A DNA stretch of 64,000 nt from Stenogyne calaminthoides (Eukaryota; Streptophyta; Magnoliopsida; Lamiales; Lamiaceae). Position 1 is the first letter of the stretch, and each line of letters starts with the position of its first letter. The stretch spans positions 27,772,319 to 27,836,318 of the forward strand of contig JBBCBC010000021.1 of the NCBI GenBank assembly GCA_037126765.1, given 5' to 3'. Both the position numbers and the translations under genes were made by a program. The notes under the pieces were generated by a model, which was not told the DNA's origin, made no database searches, and saw only the letters and a list, made by a program, of their open reading frames with translations. Shown piece after piece: positions 1-13,746 of this stretch.

Positions 1-3000
1 GGGATGTTGCTGCCGTCCCTCCAGAACTTGGTACTTTGCGCCGTCCCTCCAGAACTTGGGAAACTGCATGGGACGTTGCCACTGTCCCTCTAGAACACTG
101 GACGTCTCCGCCGTCCATCCAGAACTTGGGACATCTCCGCCGTCCCTCTAGAACTTGGGACGTTGTCAGCGTACCTCCAGAACTTGGGATAATGCATGGG
201 ACGTTGCCGACGTCCCTGCAGAACTTGGGAAGTTGTCGTCGTTCCTCTAGACTTGTGAAGTTGCCGTCATCCCTCCAGAACGTTGCCGTCGTCCCTCCAG
301 AACTTGGGACGTTGCCATCATCCCTTCAGAAATTAGGACGTTGCCATCATCCCTCGAGAACTAGGGACAATGCATGGGATGTTTGCCTCTAGAACTTGGG
401 ACTTTGCTGTCGTCCCTCCAGAAAATGGGATGTTTCCGACGTCCCTCCAGAACATCGGACGTGGTTGCCATCCCTCCATAACTTGGGATGTTGCCGCCGT
501 ACCTCTAGAACATGGAACAGTGCATGGGATGTTGCCGCCTTCACTCAAGAACTTAGGACGTTGCTGCCGTCCCTTTAGAACTTAGGACATTGCCGCCGCC
601 CCTCTAGAACTTGGGACGTTGCCGCCTTCCCTCCAGAACGTTGGACAAAGCATGGGACGTTGTCGCCACCGTCCCTCCAGAACATTGCCGCCATCCCTCC
701 AGAACGTTGGGACATTGCCGCCGTCCTTCTAGAATTTGGGATGTTGCCGCCGTCCCTACAGAACTTAGGACAGTGCATGGGATGTTGCCGGCGTATCTCC
801 TCAACTTGGGACGTTGCCGTCGTCCACCCAAAATTTGGGATGTTGCCGCCGTCCCTCCTGAACATGGGATGTTGCCGCTGTCCCTCCAGAACTTGGGAGT
901 TTGCCGCCGTCCCTCCTGAATGTGGAACGTTGCCGACATCCCTTCAGAACTTGGGACGTCACTGTCATCCCTCCAGAACTTGGGATATCGCAATAGTCTC
1001 TCTAGAACTTTGAGTGTTGTCGTCTTCCCTTCAGAACTTGTTAGAGTGCATGGGACATTGCCACCATGCCTCCAGAACGTTGTCGCCGTCCTTCTAGAAC
1101 TTGGGAGGTTGTCGTCGTCCCTCCAGAACTTGGGACATCGCTACTAGAACTTGGGACAACGCATGGGACGTTGCTACCGTCCCTCCAGAACTTGGGACAT
1201 TGCCGTCGCACCTCCAGAACATAGAACATTGCCAAAATCCCTCCAGAACTTGGGACATTGTCACCGTCCCTTTAGAACTTGGGAAGTTGTTGTCGTCCCT
1301 CAAGAACATTGTTGCCATCCCTCGAGAACTTTGGACGTTGCCGGCGTCCCTCTAGAACATGGGACGATGTCGCAATCCTCAAGAAATTGGAACGTTGTCA
1401 TCGTCCCTCTAGAACTTGGTACAGTGCATGGGATTTTGCCAATTAGAACTTGGGATGTTTCCGCCGTCCCTCCAGAACTTTGGATGTTTCCTTCGTTACT
1501 CCAAAATGTTGGACTTTGCCGCCATCCCTCCTGAACTTGGGACGTTGCCGCCGTCCCTCTAGAATTTGGAAAAGTGCACGGGACATTGCCACCTTCCCTC
1601 CAGAACGTGGGACATTGTCGTTGTTCCTCAAGAACGTTGCCGCCATGCCTCTATTACTTGGGACATTGTAGTCGTCACTCCATAACTTAGAACAGTGCAT
1701 GGGACATTCCCGCCGCCCCTCCAGAACTTTGTATGTTGCTGTCGTCCCTCCAAAATGTTGCCGCCGTCCTTCTAGAACTTGGGACGTTGCCACCATCCCT
1801 CCAGAACTTGGGACATTGTCGTCGTCCCTCCAGAACGTTGGACAGTGCATGGGGCATTGCCGCCGCTGTCCCTCCAGAACATTACCGCAATCCCTCCAGA
1901 AGTTGGGGCATTGCCGCCGTCCTTCTAGAACTTGGGACATTGCCGCCATCCCTGCAGAACTTGGAACAGTGCATGGGACATTGCCGGCGTACCTCCTCAA
2001 CTTGGGACATTATCGTCGTCCTTCCTGAATGTCGAACGTTGCCAACATACCTTCAAAACTTGGGATGTTGCTGTCGTCCCTCCAAAACTTGGGATATCGC
2101 CATAGTCCCTCTAGAAATTGGGACGTTGTCGTCTTCCCTTCAGACCTTGGGAAAGTGCATGGGATATTGCCACCGTGCATCCAGAACGTTTTCACCGTCC
2201 TTCTAGAACTTGGGAGGTTGTCGTCGTCCCTCCAAAATGTTGCCACCGTCCCTCCAGAACAAGGGACATCGCTGCCAGAACTTGGGACAGAGCATGGGAT
2301 GTTGCCGGCGTTCCCCCCATAACTTAGGACATTTTTGCCGTCCCTCTAGCATGGGACGTTGCCGACATCCCTCCAGAACTTTGGACGTTGTCACCATCCC
2401 TTTAGAACTTGGGACGTTGCCAATGTCCCTCTAGAACATGGACGATGCCGCCGTCCTCAAGAACTTGGGAAGTTGTTAACTTCCCTCTACAACTTGGTAC
2501 AGTGCATGGGATGTTGCCCTACAGAACTTGGGACGTTGCCGCCGTCCCTCCAGAATATAGGAAAGTGCACGGGACGTTGCCACCGTCCCACTAGAACGTG
2601 GGACGTTGCCGCTATCCTTCTAAAACATGGGACGTTGTCGTCATCCCACCAGAACTTGGGATGTTGCCGCCATCCCTCTAGAACTTGGGACATTGTCGTC
2701 TTTCCTCCATAACGTTGCCGATGTCGCTCTAGTACTTAGGACATTGTAGTCGTCACTCCAGAACTTAGAACAGTGCATGGGACATTCCCGCCGCCCCTCC
2801 AGAACTTAGAAAGTTGTTTTCGTCCCTCCAGAACTTGGGACGTTGCCGCCGTCCCTCCAGAACTGGGGAAAGTGCATGGAATTTTGCCGCCGTCCCTATA
2901 GAACATGGGATGTTGTCGTTGTCCCTCTAGAATGTAGGACGTTGTCGTAATCCCTCCAGAACTTGGGAAAGTGCATGGGACATTGCCGCCGTCGCTCCAT

Positions 3001-5059
3001 AACTTGGAACGTTGCCGCCGTTCCTCCTGAACTTACGATGTTGCCATCTTCCCTCCAGAACTTGGTATATTGCCGTCGTCTCTCCAGAACTTGGGATGTT
3101 GTCATCATCCCTGAACGTGGGATGTTGCCTCCGTCTGTTCAGAAATTAGGACGTCGTCGCCGTCCCTCCAGAACATGGGATATCACCGTTAGTCCCTCTA
3201 GAACTTGGGACGTTGTCATCGTCCCTCCAGATCTTATGAAAGTGCATGGGACGTTGCCGCCGTCCCTCCAAAATATGGGACGTTGCTGCCGTACCTTTAG
3301 AATTTCTAATGTTGCCGCCGTACCTCCAAAACATGGGACAGTGCATAGGATGTTGCCGCCATCCCTCCAGAACTTAGGACGTTGCCGTCGTTCCTTTAGA
3401 ACCTAGGACATTGCCGCCGCCCAACCAGAACTTACGACCTTGCCGCTGTCCTCCACAATGTTACCGCCGTCCCTCTAGAACTTGGGGCATTGTCGTCGTC
3501 CCTCCAAAAAATTACCTCCGTCCCTCCAGAACTTGGGACGTCACCACCATCCATCCAGAACTTGGGATGTTTCCGTCGTCCCTCCTGAACGTGGGACAGT
3601 GCATGAGACGTTGCCGCCGTCCCTCCAGAACTTGCGACATTGCCGCCGTCCCTCCATAACTTACGACTTTGCCGCCGTACCTCCAGAATGTTGGCGCTGT
3701 CCGTCTAGGACTTGGGACGTTTTCTTCGTCCCTTCAGAACTTGGGATGTTGTTGTCATCCCTCCAGAAATTGAAATATCACCGTAGTCCCTCTAGAACTT
3801 GGGATGTTGTCACCGTCCCTTCATAACTTGAAACGTTGCCACCGTCCCTCCAGAACTTGCGTTGTTGCCGTCTTCCCTCCAGAACTTGGGATGTTGCCGC
3901 CGCCTCTCCAGAACTTGGGATGTTGCCGTCGTCCGTCCTGAATGTGGGTTGTTGCCGTCGTCCCTTCAGAAATTGTGACGTTGTCGCCATCCCTCTAGAA
4001 CTTGGGACGTCGTCGCCGTCCCTCCAGAACTTGGGATATCACCGTAGTTCCTCTAGAACTTGGGACGTTGTCGTCGTCCCTCCAGAACTTGGGAAAGTGC
4101 ATCGGACGTTGCAGCCGTCCCTCTAGAACATGGGACGTCTTTGCCATCCCTCCTAAACATGGGACAGTGCATGATATGTTGCCGTCGTCCCTCCAGAACT
4201 TGTGACGTTGCCACCGTCCATCTTGAACCAGGGACGTTGTCGTCGTCCCTCCAAAACATTGCCTCCGTCCCTCTAGAATTTGGAACATCGCCGCCATCCC
4301 TCTAGAAATTGGGATGTTGCCGCCGTCCCTCCAGAACTTGGGACAGTGCATGGGACGTTGTCACAGCCGTCCCTCCAGAACGTTGCCGCCATTCCTCCAG
4401 AACATTGGACGTTCCTGTTGTTCCTCCAGAATGTTACTGCCATTCCTCCAGAACTTGGGACGTCACCGTCGTCCCTCTAGAACTTGGTACGTTATTGTCG
4501 TACCTCCAAAACTTGGGACAGTGCAGGGTATGCTGCCGCCGTCCCTCCTGAACTTGGGAAGTTACCGTCGTCTCTCCAGAACATTTCCGTCGTCCCTCTA
4601 GAAATTGGGACATTGCCGTCATCCCTCCAGAACTTGGGACGTTGCCGCCGTCCCTCTAGAACTTGGGACGTTGTCACCGTCCCTCAATAATTTGGAACAG
4701 TGCTTAGGATATTGCCCTGCATAACATGAGACATTGCCGCCGTCCCTCCAGAACTTGGTATGTTTCCATCGTCCCTCCAGAACTTGGGAAAGTGCATGGG
4801 ACGTTGCCACCATCCCTCTAGAACTTTGGATGTCACCACCGTCCATCCAGAACTTGGGATGTCTCCGCCGTCCCTCTAGAACTTGGTATATTGTCGTCGT
4901 CCCTCCAGAATTTGGGACAATGCATGGGACGTTGCAGTCGTCCCTCCAGAACTTGAGAAGTTACCACCATTACTCTAGAACTTGGGAATTTGCCGTCATC
5001 CCTCCAGAACGTTGCGGCCATCCCTCCAGAACTTAGGACGTTTGCCGTCGTCCCTCCAG

Positions 5060-5345
5060 AACTTGGGACGTTGTTGTCAACCCTCCAGAACTAGGGACAA
5101 TGCATGGGATGTTGCCCTCCAGAACTTGGGACTTTGCCGCCATCCCTCTAAAACTTGGGAAAGTACATAGGACGTTGCCTCTGTGCCTCCAGAACTTGGG
5201 ACGTTGCTACCAACCCTCCAGAACGTTGCCGCCATCCCTCTAGAACTTGGGACGTTTCCATCATCGCTCCATAACATTGTCGCCATCCCTCCAGAACTTG
5301 TTTCATCGCTTGAGTCCCTCCAGAACTTGTTTCGTCGCTTGAGTC
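5060..5345 (+). repeat. Satellite cassette, copy 1 (partner at 6205-6490)
   Basis: A multi-unit cassette containing ACTAGGGACAATGCATGG, then GTTGCCCTCCAG, then a rare AACTTGTTTC unit. The same order of variant units recurs about 1,145-1,146 bp downstream. The offset is 1,146 at the ACTAGGGACAATGC marker (5084 and 6230) and 1,145 at the TTGTTTC marker, so the two copies are nearly collinear. This points to duplication of a block of over 1 kb rather than independent drift of units. Similar, less complete cassettes occur near 361, 25264, 37377, 38694, 39755 and 41118. Confidence 0.75.
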
Positions 5346-6204
5346 CCACCAGAACATGAAAAATTGCATGGGACGTTATCGTCGTCCCTCCATAATTTGG
5401 ATCGTTGCCGCCGTGCCTCTAGAACTTGCAACGTTGCTGTCTTCCGTCTAGAACTTGGGACATTACCGCTATATCTCCAGAACTTGGGACATTGTCGTCG
5501 TCCCTCCTGAACTTGGGATGTTGCTGCTGTCCCTCTAGAACTTGGGATATCACTGTAGTCCCTCTAGAACTTAGGCCATTTTCTTCGTCCTTCCAGAACT
5601 TGGGATATCACTGTAGTCCCTCTAGAACTTAGGCCTTTAGAAATGGGACGTCGCTGCCTCCCTCCAAAACTTGGGATGTTACCGCCATACCTCCATAACA
5701 TTGAACAGTGCATGGGATGTTGTCGTCGTTCCTCCAGAACTTAGGACGTTGCTGCCGTCCCTTTAGAACATAGGACATTGCCGCCGCCCCTCAAGAACTT
5801 GGGACGTTGTTATCGTCCCTCCAAAATGTTGGACAGTGCATGGGACTTTGCCGCCACCGTCCCTCCAGAACGATGCCGCCATCCCTCCAGAAGTTGGGAC
5901 GTTTCCGCCGTCCTTCCAGAACTTGGGATATTGCCGCCGTCCCTCTAGAACTTAGGATAGTGCATGGGACGTTACCGGCGTACCTCCTCAACATGGGATG
6001 TTGCCGTCATTACCCCAGAATTTGGGATGTTGCCGCCATCCCTCTAGATCATGGAAAAGTTCGTGGGACGTTGCTGCCGTCCCTCCAGAACATGGGATGT
6101 TGCCGCCGTCCCTCCAGAACATGGGATGCTGCAGCCTTCCCTCTAGTACTTGAGACGTTGCCGTCATTCTTCCAGAATTTAGGACGTATCCGTTGTCCCT
6201 CAAG

Positions 6205-6490
6205 AACTTGGGACGTTGTTGTCGTCCCTCCAGAACTAGGGACAATGCATGGGATGTTGCCCTCCAGAACTTGGGACTTTGACGCCGTCCCTCTAAAACT
6301 TGGGAAAGAGCATAGGACGTTGCCTCTGTGCCTCCAGAACTTGTGACGTTACTACCAACCCTCCAGAACATTTCCGCCATCCCTCTAGAACTTGGGACGT
6401 TGCCATCATCCCTCCATAACATTGCCGCCATCCCTCCAGAACTTGTTTCGTCGCCGGAGTCCCTCCAGAACTTGGGATGTTGCCGCCGTC
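6205..6490 (+). repeat. Satellite cassette, copy 2 (partner at 5060-5345)
   Basis: Second copy of the cassette described at 5060-5345. It keeps the same succession of rare variants: GGGACAATGCATGG, GTTGCCCTCC, a 'GTACATAGG/GAGCATAGG' type unit, 'TGCCTCTGTGCCTCC', and TTGTTTCGTCGC near the end. It differs from copy 1 by scattered substitutions, many of them C/T or G/A. Confidence 0.75.
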
Positions 6491-9400
6491 CCTCTAGAAC
6501 TTGGGAGGTTGTCGTCGTCCCTCTAGAACATGAAAAAGTGCATGGGTCATTGTCGTCGTCCCTCCATAATTTGGATCGTTGCCGCAGTACCTCTAGAACA
6601 TGCGACGTTGCCGTCTTCCCTCCAGAAATTGGGACATTACCGCTGTATCTCAAGAACTTGGGACATTGTCGTCGTCCCTCCTGAAAGTGGGATGTTGCTG
6701 CCGTCCCTCCAGAGTTTGGGATATCACTGTAGTCCCTCTAGAACTTGGGCTATTGCCTTCGTCCCTCCAGAATTTGGGAAAGTGCATGGGACGTTGTCGC
6801 CGTCCCTCCAGAAATGGGATGTTGCTGCCTCCCTCCAAAACTTGAGATGTTTCCATTGTACCTCCATAACATGGAACAGTGCATGGGATGTTGCCGCCGT
6901 TCCTCCAGAACATAGGACGTTGCCACCATCCCTTTAGAACTTAGGACATTGCCGCCGCCCCTCTAGAAATTAGGACGTTGCCCTGGTCCCTCTAGAACGT
7001 TGGTAAGTGCATAGGACGTTGCCGCCACCGTCCCTCCAGAACGTTGCCGCCATCCCTCCAGAAGTTGGGACATTGCCGTCGTCCTTCCAGAACTTGGGAC
7101 GTTGCCGCCTTCCCTCCAGAACTTGGGACAGTGCATGGGACGTTGCCGGCGTACCTCCTCAACTTGGGACGTTGCGGTTGTTCCCCCATAATTTGGGACG
7201 TTACTGCCATCCCTATAGAACATAGAAAAGTTCATGGGACGTTGCCGTCGTCCCTCCTGAACATGGGATGTTGCCGCCGTCCCTCCAGAACATGGGATGT
7301 TGCCGCCTTCCCTCCAGAACATGGGATGTTGCCGCCGTCCCTCTAGTACTTGGGACGTTTCCATCGTCCCTCCTGAATGTCGAACGTTGCCGACATCCTT
7401 TAAGAACTTGGGACGTCGCTGCCATCCCTCTTGAACTCGGGATATCGCCATAGTCCCTCTATATTTTGGGACATTGTCGTCATCTCTTAAGAACTTGGGA
7501 AAGTGCATGGGACATTGCCACCGTGCCTCCAAAACATTGTCGTCATCCTTCTATAACTTGAGAGGTTGCCATCATCACTCCAGAACGCTGCCACCGTCCC
7601 TCCAAAACATGGGATGTCGCTGCTAGAGCTTGGGACAACGCATGGGACGTTGCCGTCGCACCTTCAGAACTTGGGACGTTGCCAACATCCCTCAAGAACA
7701 TGGGACATTGTCACCATCGCTTTAGAACTTGGGAAGTTGCCGTCATCCCTCGAGAAACATTCGCCGTCCCTCTAGAACTTGGAACGTTGCCGTTGTCCCT
7801 CTAGAACATGTGACGATGCCTCCATCCTCAAGAACTTTGGACATTGTCGTCGTCCCTCTAGAACTTGGTACAGTGCATAGGATGTTGCCCTCCAGAACGT
7901 GGGATGTTGCCGCCTTCCGTCCAGAACATGGGACGTTACTTTCATCCCTCCAAAATTTTGGATATTACCGCCATCCATCCTGAACTTGGGATGTTGCCGT
8001 CGTCCCTCCAGAATTTGGGAAAGTGCACGGGACATTTCTGCCATCCCTCCAGAACTTGGGACGTTTCCTTTCGTCCATCCAAAATTTTGGAAGTTACTGC
8101 CGTCCCTCCAGAACATGGGACGTTGCCGCCGTCCCTCAAGAACTTGGGACGTTACCGCTGTCCTTCCAAAACTTGGGACGTTGTCGTCGTCCCTCCAGAA
8201 CTTGGGATGTTGCCGTCGTCCCTCTAGAACTTGGGACATTGCCATTGTTCCTCCAGAACGTTGCCTTCCTCTAGTACTTGGGACATTGTAGTCGTCACTC
8301 CAGAACTTAGAACAGAGCATGGGACGTTCCCGCCGCCCCTCCATAATTTGGGAAGTTGTTGTCGTCCATCCAAAATGTTGCTTTCGTCCCTCCAGAACTT
8401 GGGACGTTGCCGCCATCCCTCCAGAACTTTTGACGTTGTCGTCGTCCCTCCAGAACTTGGGAAAGTGCATGGGATGTTGCCGCCGTCCCTCAAGAACAAC
8501 TGATGTTGCCGCCGTCCCCCTAGAACTTGGGATATTGTCATTGTCCCTCCAGAACTTTGGAAAATGCATGGGACGTTGCCGCCATCCCTCCATAAATTGG
8601 TATGTTGCCGCCATCCCTCCAGAACTTGCGACGTTGCCGACTTCCCTCCAGAACTTGGGATACTATCGCCGTCTCTCCAGAACTTAAGATGTTGCCGTCG
8701 TCTGTCCTTAACGTGGGATGTTGTCGCCGTCCCTTTAGAAATTGGGACATCGTCGTCGTCCCTCCAGAAATTGGGATATAATCGTAGTCCCTCTAAAACT
8801 TAGGAATGTGGGATGTTGCCGCCGTACCTCCAGAATTTGCATGGGATGTTGCCGCCGTAACTCCAGAATTTAGGATTTTACCGCCGTACCTCCAGAACAT
8901 AGGACAGTGCATAGGATGTTGCCACCGTCCCTCCAGAACTTAGGACGTTACCGCCATCCCTTTAGAACTTAGGACATTACTGCCGCCCATCCGGAACTTG
9001 GGACGTTGCTGTCGTCCCTATAGAACGTTGGACAGTGCATGGGACATTGCAGCCACCGTCCCTCCTGAACATTGCCGCCGTCCCTCAAGAAGTTGGGACG
9101 TTGCCACCGTCCTTCCAGAATTTGGGACGTTGTTGCCATCCCTCCAAAACTTGGGGTAGTGCATGAGACGTTGTCGCCGTCCGTCCAGAACTTGTGACGT
9201 AGCCGCCGTCCCTCCAGAACATGAAAAGTTGCCGCTGTCCCTTCACAATGCTTCCGCTGTCCCTCTAGCACTTAGGATGTAGCTACCGTCCCTCTAGAAC
9301 ATGGGACAGTGCATGGGACGTTGCCGGTGTACATCCTCAAGTTGGGACGTTGCCATCGTCCCCCCAAAATTTGGGACATTGCCGCCATCCCTCTAGAACA

Positions 9401-10715
9401 TGGGAAAGTGCATGGGATGTTGCGCCGTCCCTCCAGAACATGGGATGCTGCCACCGTCCCTCTAGAACATGGAATGTTGCCGCCGTCCCTCCAAAACATG
9501 GGATGTTGCCGCCGTCCTGCCAGAACTTGGGACTTTGCCGTCGTCTCTCGTGAATGTGGAACGTTGCCGACATCCCTTCAGAACATGGGACATCGTTGCC
9601 ATCCCTCCAGAACTTGGGATATCGCCATAGTAGCTCTAGAACTTGGGACGTTGTTGTCGTCCCTTCAGAACCTGGGAAAGTGCATCGGGAATTGCCACCG
9701 GGCCTCCAAAATGTTGTCGCCGTCCTTCTAGAACTTGGGAGGTTGCCGTCGTCCCTTCAGAATGTTGCCACCATCCCTCCAGAACATGGGATATCGCTTC
9801 CAGAACTAGGGACAACGCATAGGTTGTTGCCGCCGTCCCTCCAGAACTTAGGACGTTTTCGCCGTCCCTCTAGAACTTTGGACATTGCCATTGCACCTCC
9901 AGATCTTAGGACATTGCCGACATCTCTCCAGAACTTGGGATGTTACCACCGTCCCTTTAGAACTTGGGAAGCTGTCGTAGTCCCTCGAGAACGTTGCTTC
10001 TGTCCTTCCAGAACTTGGGACGTTGCTGTCATCCCTCTAGAACATGGGATGATGTCGCCGTCCTCAAGAACCTGGGACGTTGTCATTGTCCCTCTAGAAC
10101 TTGGTACAGTGCATGGGATGTTTCCCTCCAGAAAATGGGACATTGCCGCCTTGCCTCCAGAACTTGGGACGTTTTCTTCGTCCCTCCAAAATTTGGGACG
10201 TTGCCTCCATCCCTCCTTAACTTGAAACATTGCCACCGTCCCTCCATAATTCGGGAAAGTGCACAGGATGTTGCCGCAGTCCCTCCAGAATGTGGGACGT
10301 TACCGCTATCCTTCCAGAACATGGGACGTTATCGTTGTCCCTCCAGAACATGGAATGTTGCCGCCGTCACTCTAGATCTTGGGACATTTACGTCGTTCCT
10401 CAAGAACATTGCCGCCGTCCCTCTAGTACTTGGGACATTGTAGTCATCACTCCAGAACTTAGAACAATGCATGGGACGTTCCCGCCACCCCTCCAGAACT
10501 TGGAAATTTGTTGTCGTCCCTCCAAAACGTTGTCGTCATCCTTCTAAAACTTGGGACGTTGGCGCCGTCCGTCCAGAACTTGGGACGTTGTCGTCGTCCC
10601 TCCAGAACTAGGGAAAGTGCATGGGATGTTGCCACCGTCCCTCCAGAACATGTGACATTGCCGCAACCCCTCTAGAACTTAAGACGTTGCCGTCGTCCCT
10701 CCGCAACATTGGGAT

Positions 10716-10746
10716 GCGATTGCATGGGGCGTTCTTCGCACACGAA
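10716..10746. other. Short non-unit island inside satellite
   Basis: About 30 bp (core GGCGTTCTTCGCACACGAA) that does not fit the 29/41/22-bp unit grammar, between a degenerate unit ending CCGCAACATTGGGATG and a normal unit restarting at TCCCTCGAACG. It may be a captured filler sequence at a recombination junction, or a badly diverged 41-bp unit, since GATTGCATGGGGCG resembles the TGCATGGGACG insert. No function is proposed. Confidence 0.45.
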
Positions 10747-13746
10747 TCCCTCGAACGTTGCCGCCATCCCTCCAGAAGTTGGGATGTTGCCGCCGTCCTT
10801 CCAGAACTTGGGACATTGCCCCCATCCCTCTAGAACTTTGGACAGTGCATGGTACATTGGCGGCGTGCCTCCTCAACTTGGGACATTGCCGTCATCCCCA
10901 CAGAATTTGGGAGGTTGCTGCCATCGCTCTAGAACAAGGGAAAATGCATGGGACGTTGCCACCATCCCTCCAGAACATGGGATGTTGCCACCGTCCCTCC
11001 AGAGCATTGTCACCGTCCTTCTAGAACTTGGGAGGTTGCCATCATTCCTAGAGAACGTTGCCATTGTCCTTCCAGAATATGGGACGTCGCTGCCAGAACT
11101 TGGGACAATGCATGGGACATTCCCGTCGTCGCTATAGAACTGAGGACGTTTTTGCCATCCCTCTAGAACTTAGGACATTGTCGTCACACCTCCAGAACTT
11201 GGGACGTTGCCGACATCCCTCCAGAAGTTGGGACGTTGTCACCGTCCCTATAGAACTTGGGAAGTTGCCGTTGTTCCTCTAGAACATGGGACGATGTCGT
11301 CATCCTCAAGAACTTGGGACGTTGTTATCATCCCTCTACAAGTTGGTACAGTGCATGGGATGTTGCCCTATAGAACTTGGGACGTTGCCGCCGTCCCTCC
11401 AGAATTTGGGAAAGTGCACGGGATGTTGCCGCCGTCCCTCCAGAATGTGGGACGTTGCCACCGTCCTCCAGAATGTGGGACTTTGCCGCTGTCCCACCAG
11501 AACTTGGGATGTCGCTACCGTCCCTCTAGAACTTGGGACATTTCCGTCGTTCCTCCAAAACGTTACCGCCGTCCCCCTAGTACTTGGGACATTGAAGTCG
11601 TCACTCCATAACTTAGAACAGTGCATGGGACATTCCGCCGCCCCTCCAGAACTTGGAAAGTTGTTGTCATCCCTCCAAAATGTTGTCGTCATCCTTCCAG
11701 AACTTGGGATGTTGCCGTAGTCCCTCGTAACTTGGGGACGTTGTCGTCGTCCCTCCAGAACTTTGGAAAGTGCATGGGATGTTGCTGTCGTCCCTCAAGA
11801 ACATGGGATGTTGCCGTCGTCCCTCTAGAACTTGGAACGTTGTCGTCATCCCCCCAAAAAACATAGGAAAGTGTATGGGACGTTGCCGCCGTCCCTCCAT
11901 AACTTGGAACGTTGCCACCGTGCCTCCTGAACTTGCGACGTTGATATCTTCCCTCCAGAACATGGGATGTTGCCGCCATCTCTCCAGAACATGGGATGTT
12001 TCCATCGTCCCTCCTAAACGTGGGATGTTGCCGCCGTCCCTCCAGAACTTGGGATATCACTGTAGTCCCTCTAGAACACGGGACGTTCTTGTCGTCCCTT
12101 CAGAACTTAGGAAAGTGCATGAGATGTTGCCGTCGTCCCTCTAAAACTTCGGACAGTGCATGGTACGTTGTCGCCGCCGTTCCTCCAGAATGTTGGCGCC
12201 ATTCCTCCAGAACTTTGGACGTACTTGTCGTTCCTACAGAATGTTGCTGCCGTCCCGCCAGAACTTTGGGCGTCGCCGCCATCCCCCTAAAACTTGGGAT
12301 GTTGTTGTCGTCCCTCTAGAACTTGCGACATTGCCATCGTCCCTCTTGAACTTGGGACGTTGCTATCGTCCCTCTAGTACTTGGGACGTTGTCACCATCC
12401 CTCCAGAACATGGAACTGTGCATGGGATGTTGCCCTCCAGAACATGGGACGTTGCAGCTGTCCCTCCAGAACTTGGGACATTTCCGCCGTCCCCCAGAAC
12501 GTGGGACGTTGCTGCCGTTCTTCCTGAACTAGGGACGTTGCCGCCGTCCCTCCAAAATATGGGAAAGTGCATGGGATGTTTCCGCCATCCCTCTAGAACT
12601 TGGGAAGTTGCTACCATCTCTCCAGAACATTGCAAGCCGTCCCTCTAGAACTTGGGACGTTGCCATTGTCCCTTCAAAACATTACCGTCATCCCTCCAGA
12701 ACTTGTGTCGTCTCTGCCATCCCTCCAGAACTTGGATGTTGCCACCGTCCCTCTAGAACATGGGACGTTGTCGTCGTCCCTCCAGAACATGGGAAAGTGA
12801 ATGGGACATTGCCGCCATCCCTCCATAACGTGAAACATTGCCGCCATCCCTCCAGAACATGCGACGTTGTCGTCTTCCCTCCAGAACTTGGGATGTTACC
12901 ACCATCTCTCCAGAACTAGATACATTGCCATCGTCCCTCCGTAATGTGGAATTTTGCCGCCGTCCCCTCAAAAATTGGGATGTCGTCGCCGTCTCTCCAT
13001 AACTTGGGATATCACCGTAGTCCCTCTAGAATATAGGACGTTGTCGTCGTCCCTCCAGAACTTTGGACAGTGCATGGGACATTGCAGCCGTCCCTCTAGA
13101 ACATGGGACGTCGCTGCCATCCCTCCTCAACTTGGGACAGTGCATGAGACGTTGCCGCCGTCCCTCCAAAACATGGGACATTGTCGTCGTCCCTCCAGAT
13201 GTTGCCGTCGTTCCTCTTGAACTTGGGACATTGTCGTCGTCCCTCCAAAACATTACCTCCATCCCTCAAGAATTTGGAAAGTCACTACCATACCTCCAGA
13301 ACTTGTGATGTTGCCGCCGTCCCTCCAGAACTTGGGACGTTGGCATCGCCGTCCCTCCAGAACGTTCCCGCCATTCCTCCAGAACATTGGACGTTCCTGT
13401 CATTCCTCCAAAATGTTACCGCCATTCCTCCAGAACTTGGGACGTTGCCGACATCCCTCTAGAACTTGGTATGTTGCCGCCATCCCTCCTGTACTTGGGA
13501 AATTGTCGTCGTCCCTCCAGAACATTGCCGACGTCCCCCCAGAACTTATGACGTTGCCGACATCCCTCCAGAACTGGGGATGTTGTCACCATCCCTTTAT
13601 AACTTGGGAAGTTACCGTCATCCCTCGATAACATTTCCGCCGTCCCTCCAGAACTTGGGACTTCGCCGTCGTCCCACTAGAACATGGGACGATGACGCCA
13701 TCTTCAAGAACTTGGGACGTTGTCATAGTCCCTCTAGAACTTGGTA

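Larger units (their letters stand above)
1..13746 (+). repeat. 29-bp minisatellite array, block I
   Basis: Continuous tandem array. The basic unit is 29 bp and reads GGGACG, TTGCCGC, CGTCCC, TCCAGAACTT. A 41-bp version carries the extra 12 bp AGTGCATGGGAC, and a 22-bp version lacks TTGGGAC, so that CCAGAAC runs straight into GTTGCCG. The 41-bp form recurs about every 4-6 units at the start (near 64, 191, 368, 511, 650, 774). Much of the variation is C/T or G/A at CpG positions (GACG to GATG or GACA; CGTCCC to CATCCC), as expected for methylated plant heterochromatin. Cassettes containing GGGATATCGCCATAG (984, 2093, 7441, 9617) or GGGATATCACCGTAG (for example 4037, 13010) recur, showing a higher-order layer. 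Open frames on both strands come from the repeat lacking stop codons and are not annotated as genes. The left end lies outside the window. Confidence 0.95.

Noticed and set aside
7772..8614. The longest satellite open frame (280 codons, minus strand).
   Set aside because: It has the same composition as its neighbours and is explained by chance absence of stops in the repeat; it contains no domain outside the period.
1..13700. Dozens of open frames encoding Arg/Pro/Ser-rich peptides with a 29-residue period, as a possible repeat-protein gene family.
   Set aside because: They overlap in all frames on both strands, begin and end at random unit mutations, and follow purely from a stop-free 29-bp repeat. 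No promoter, start context or codon bias singles any out.
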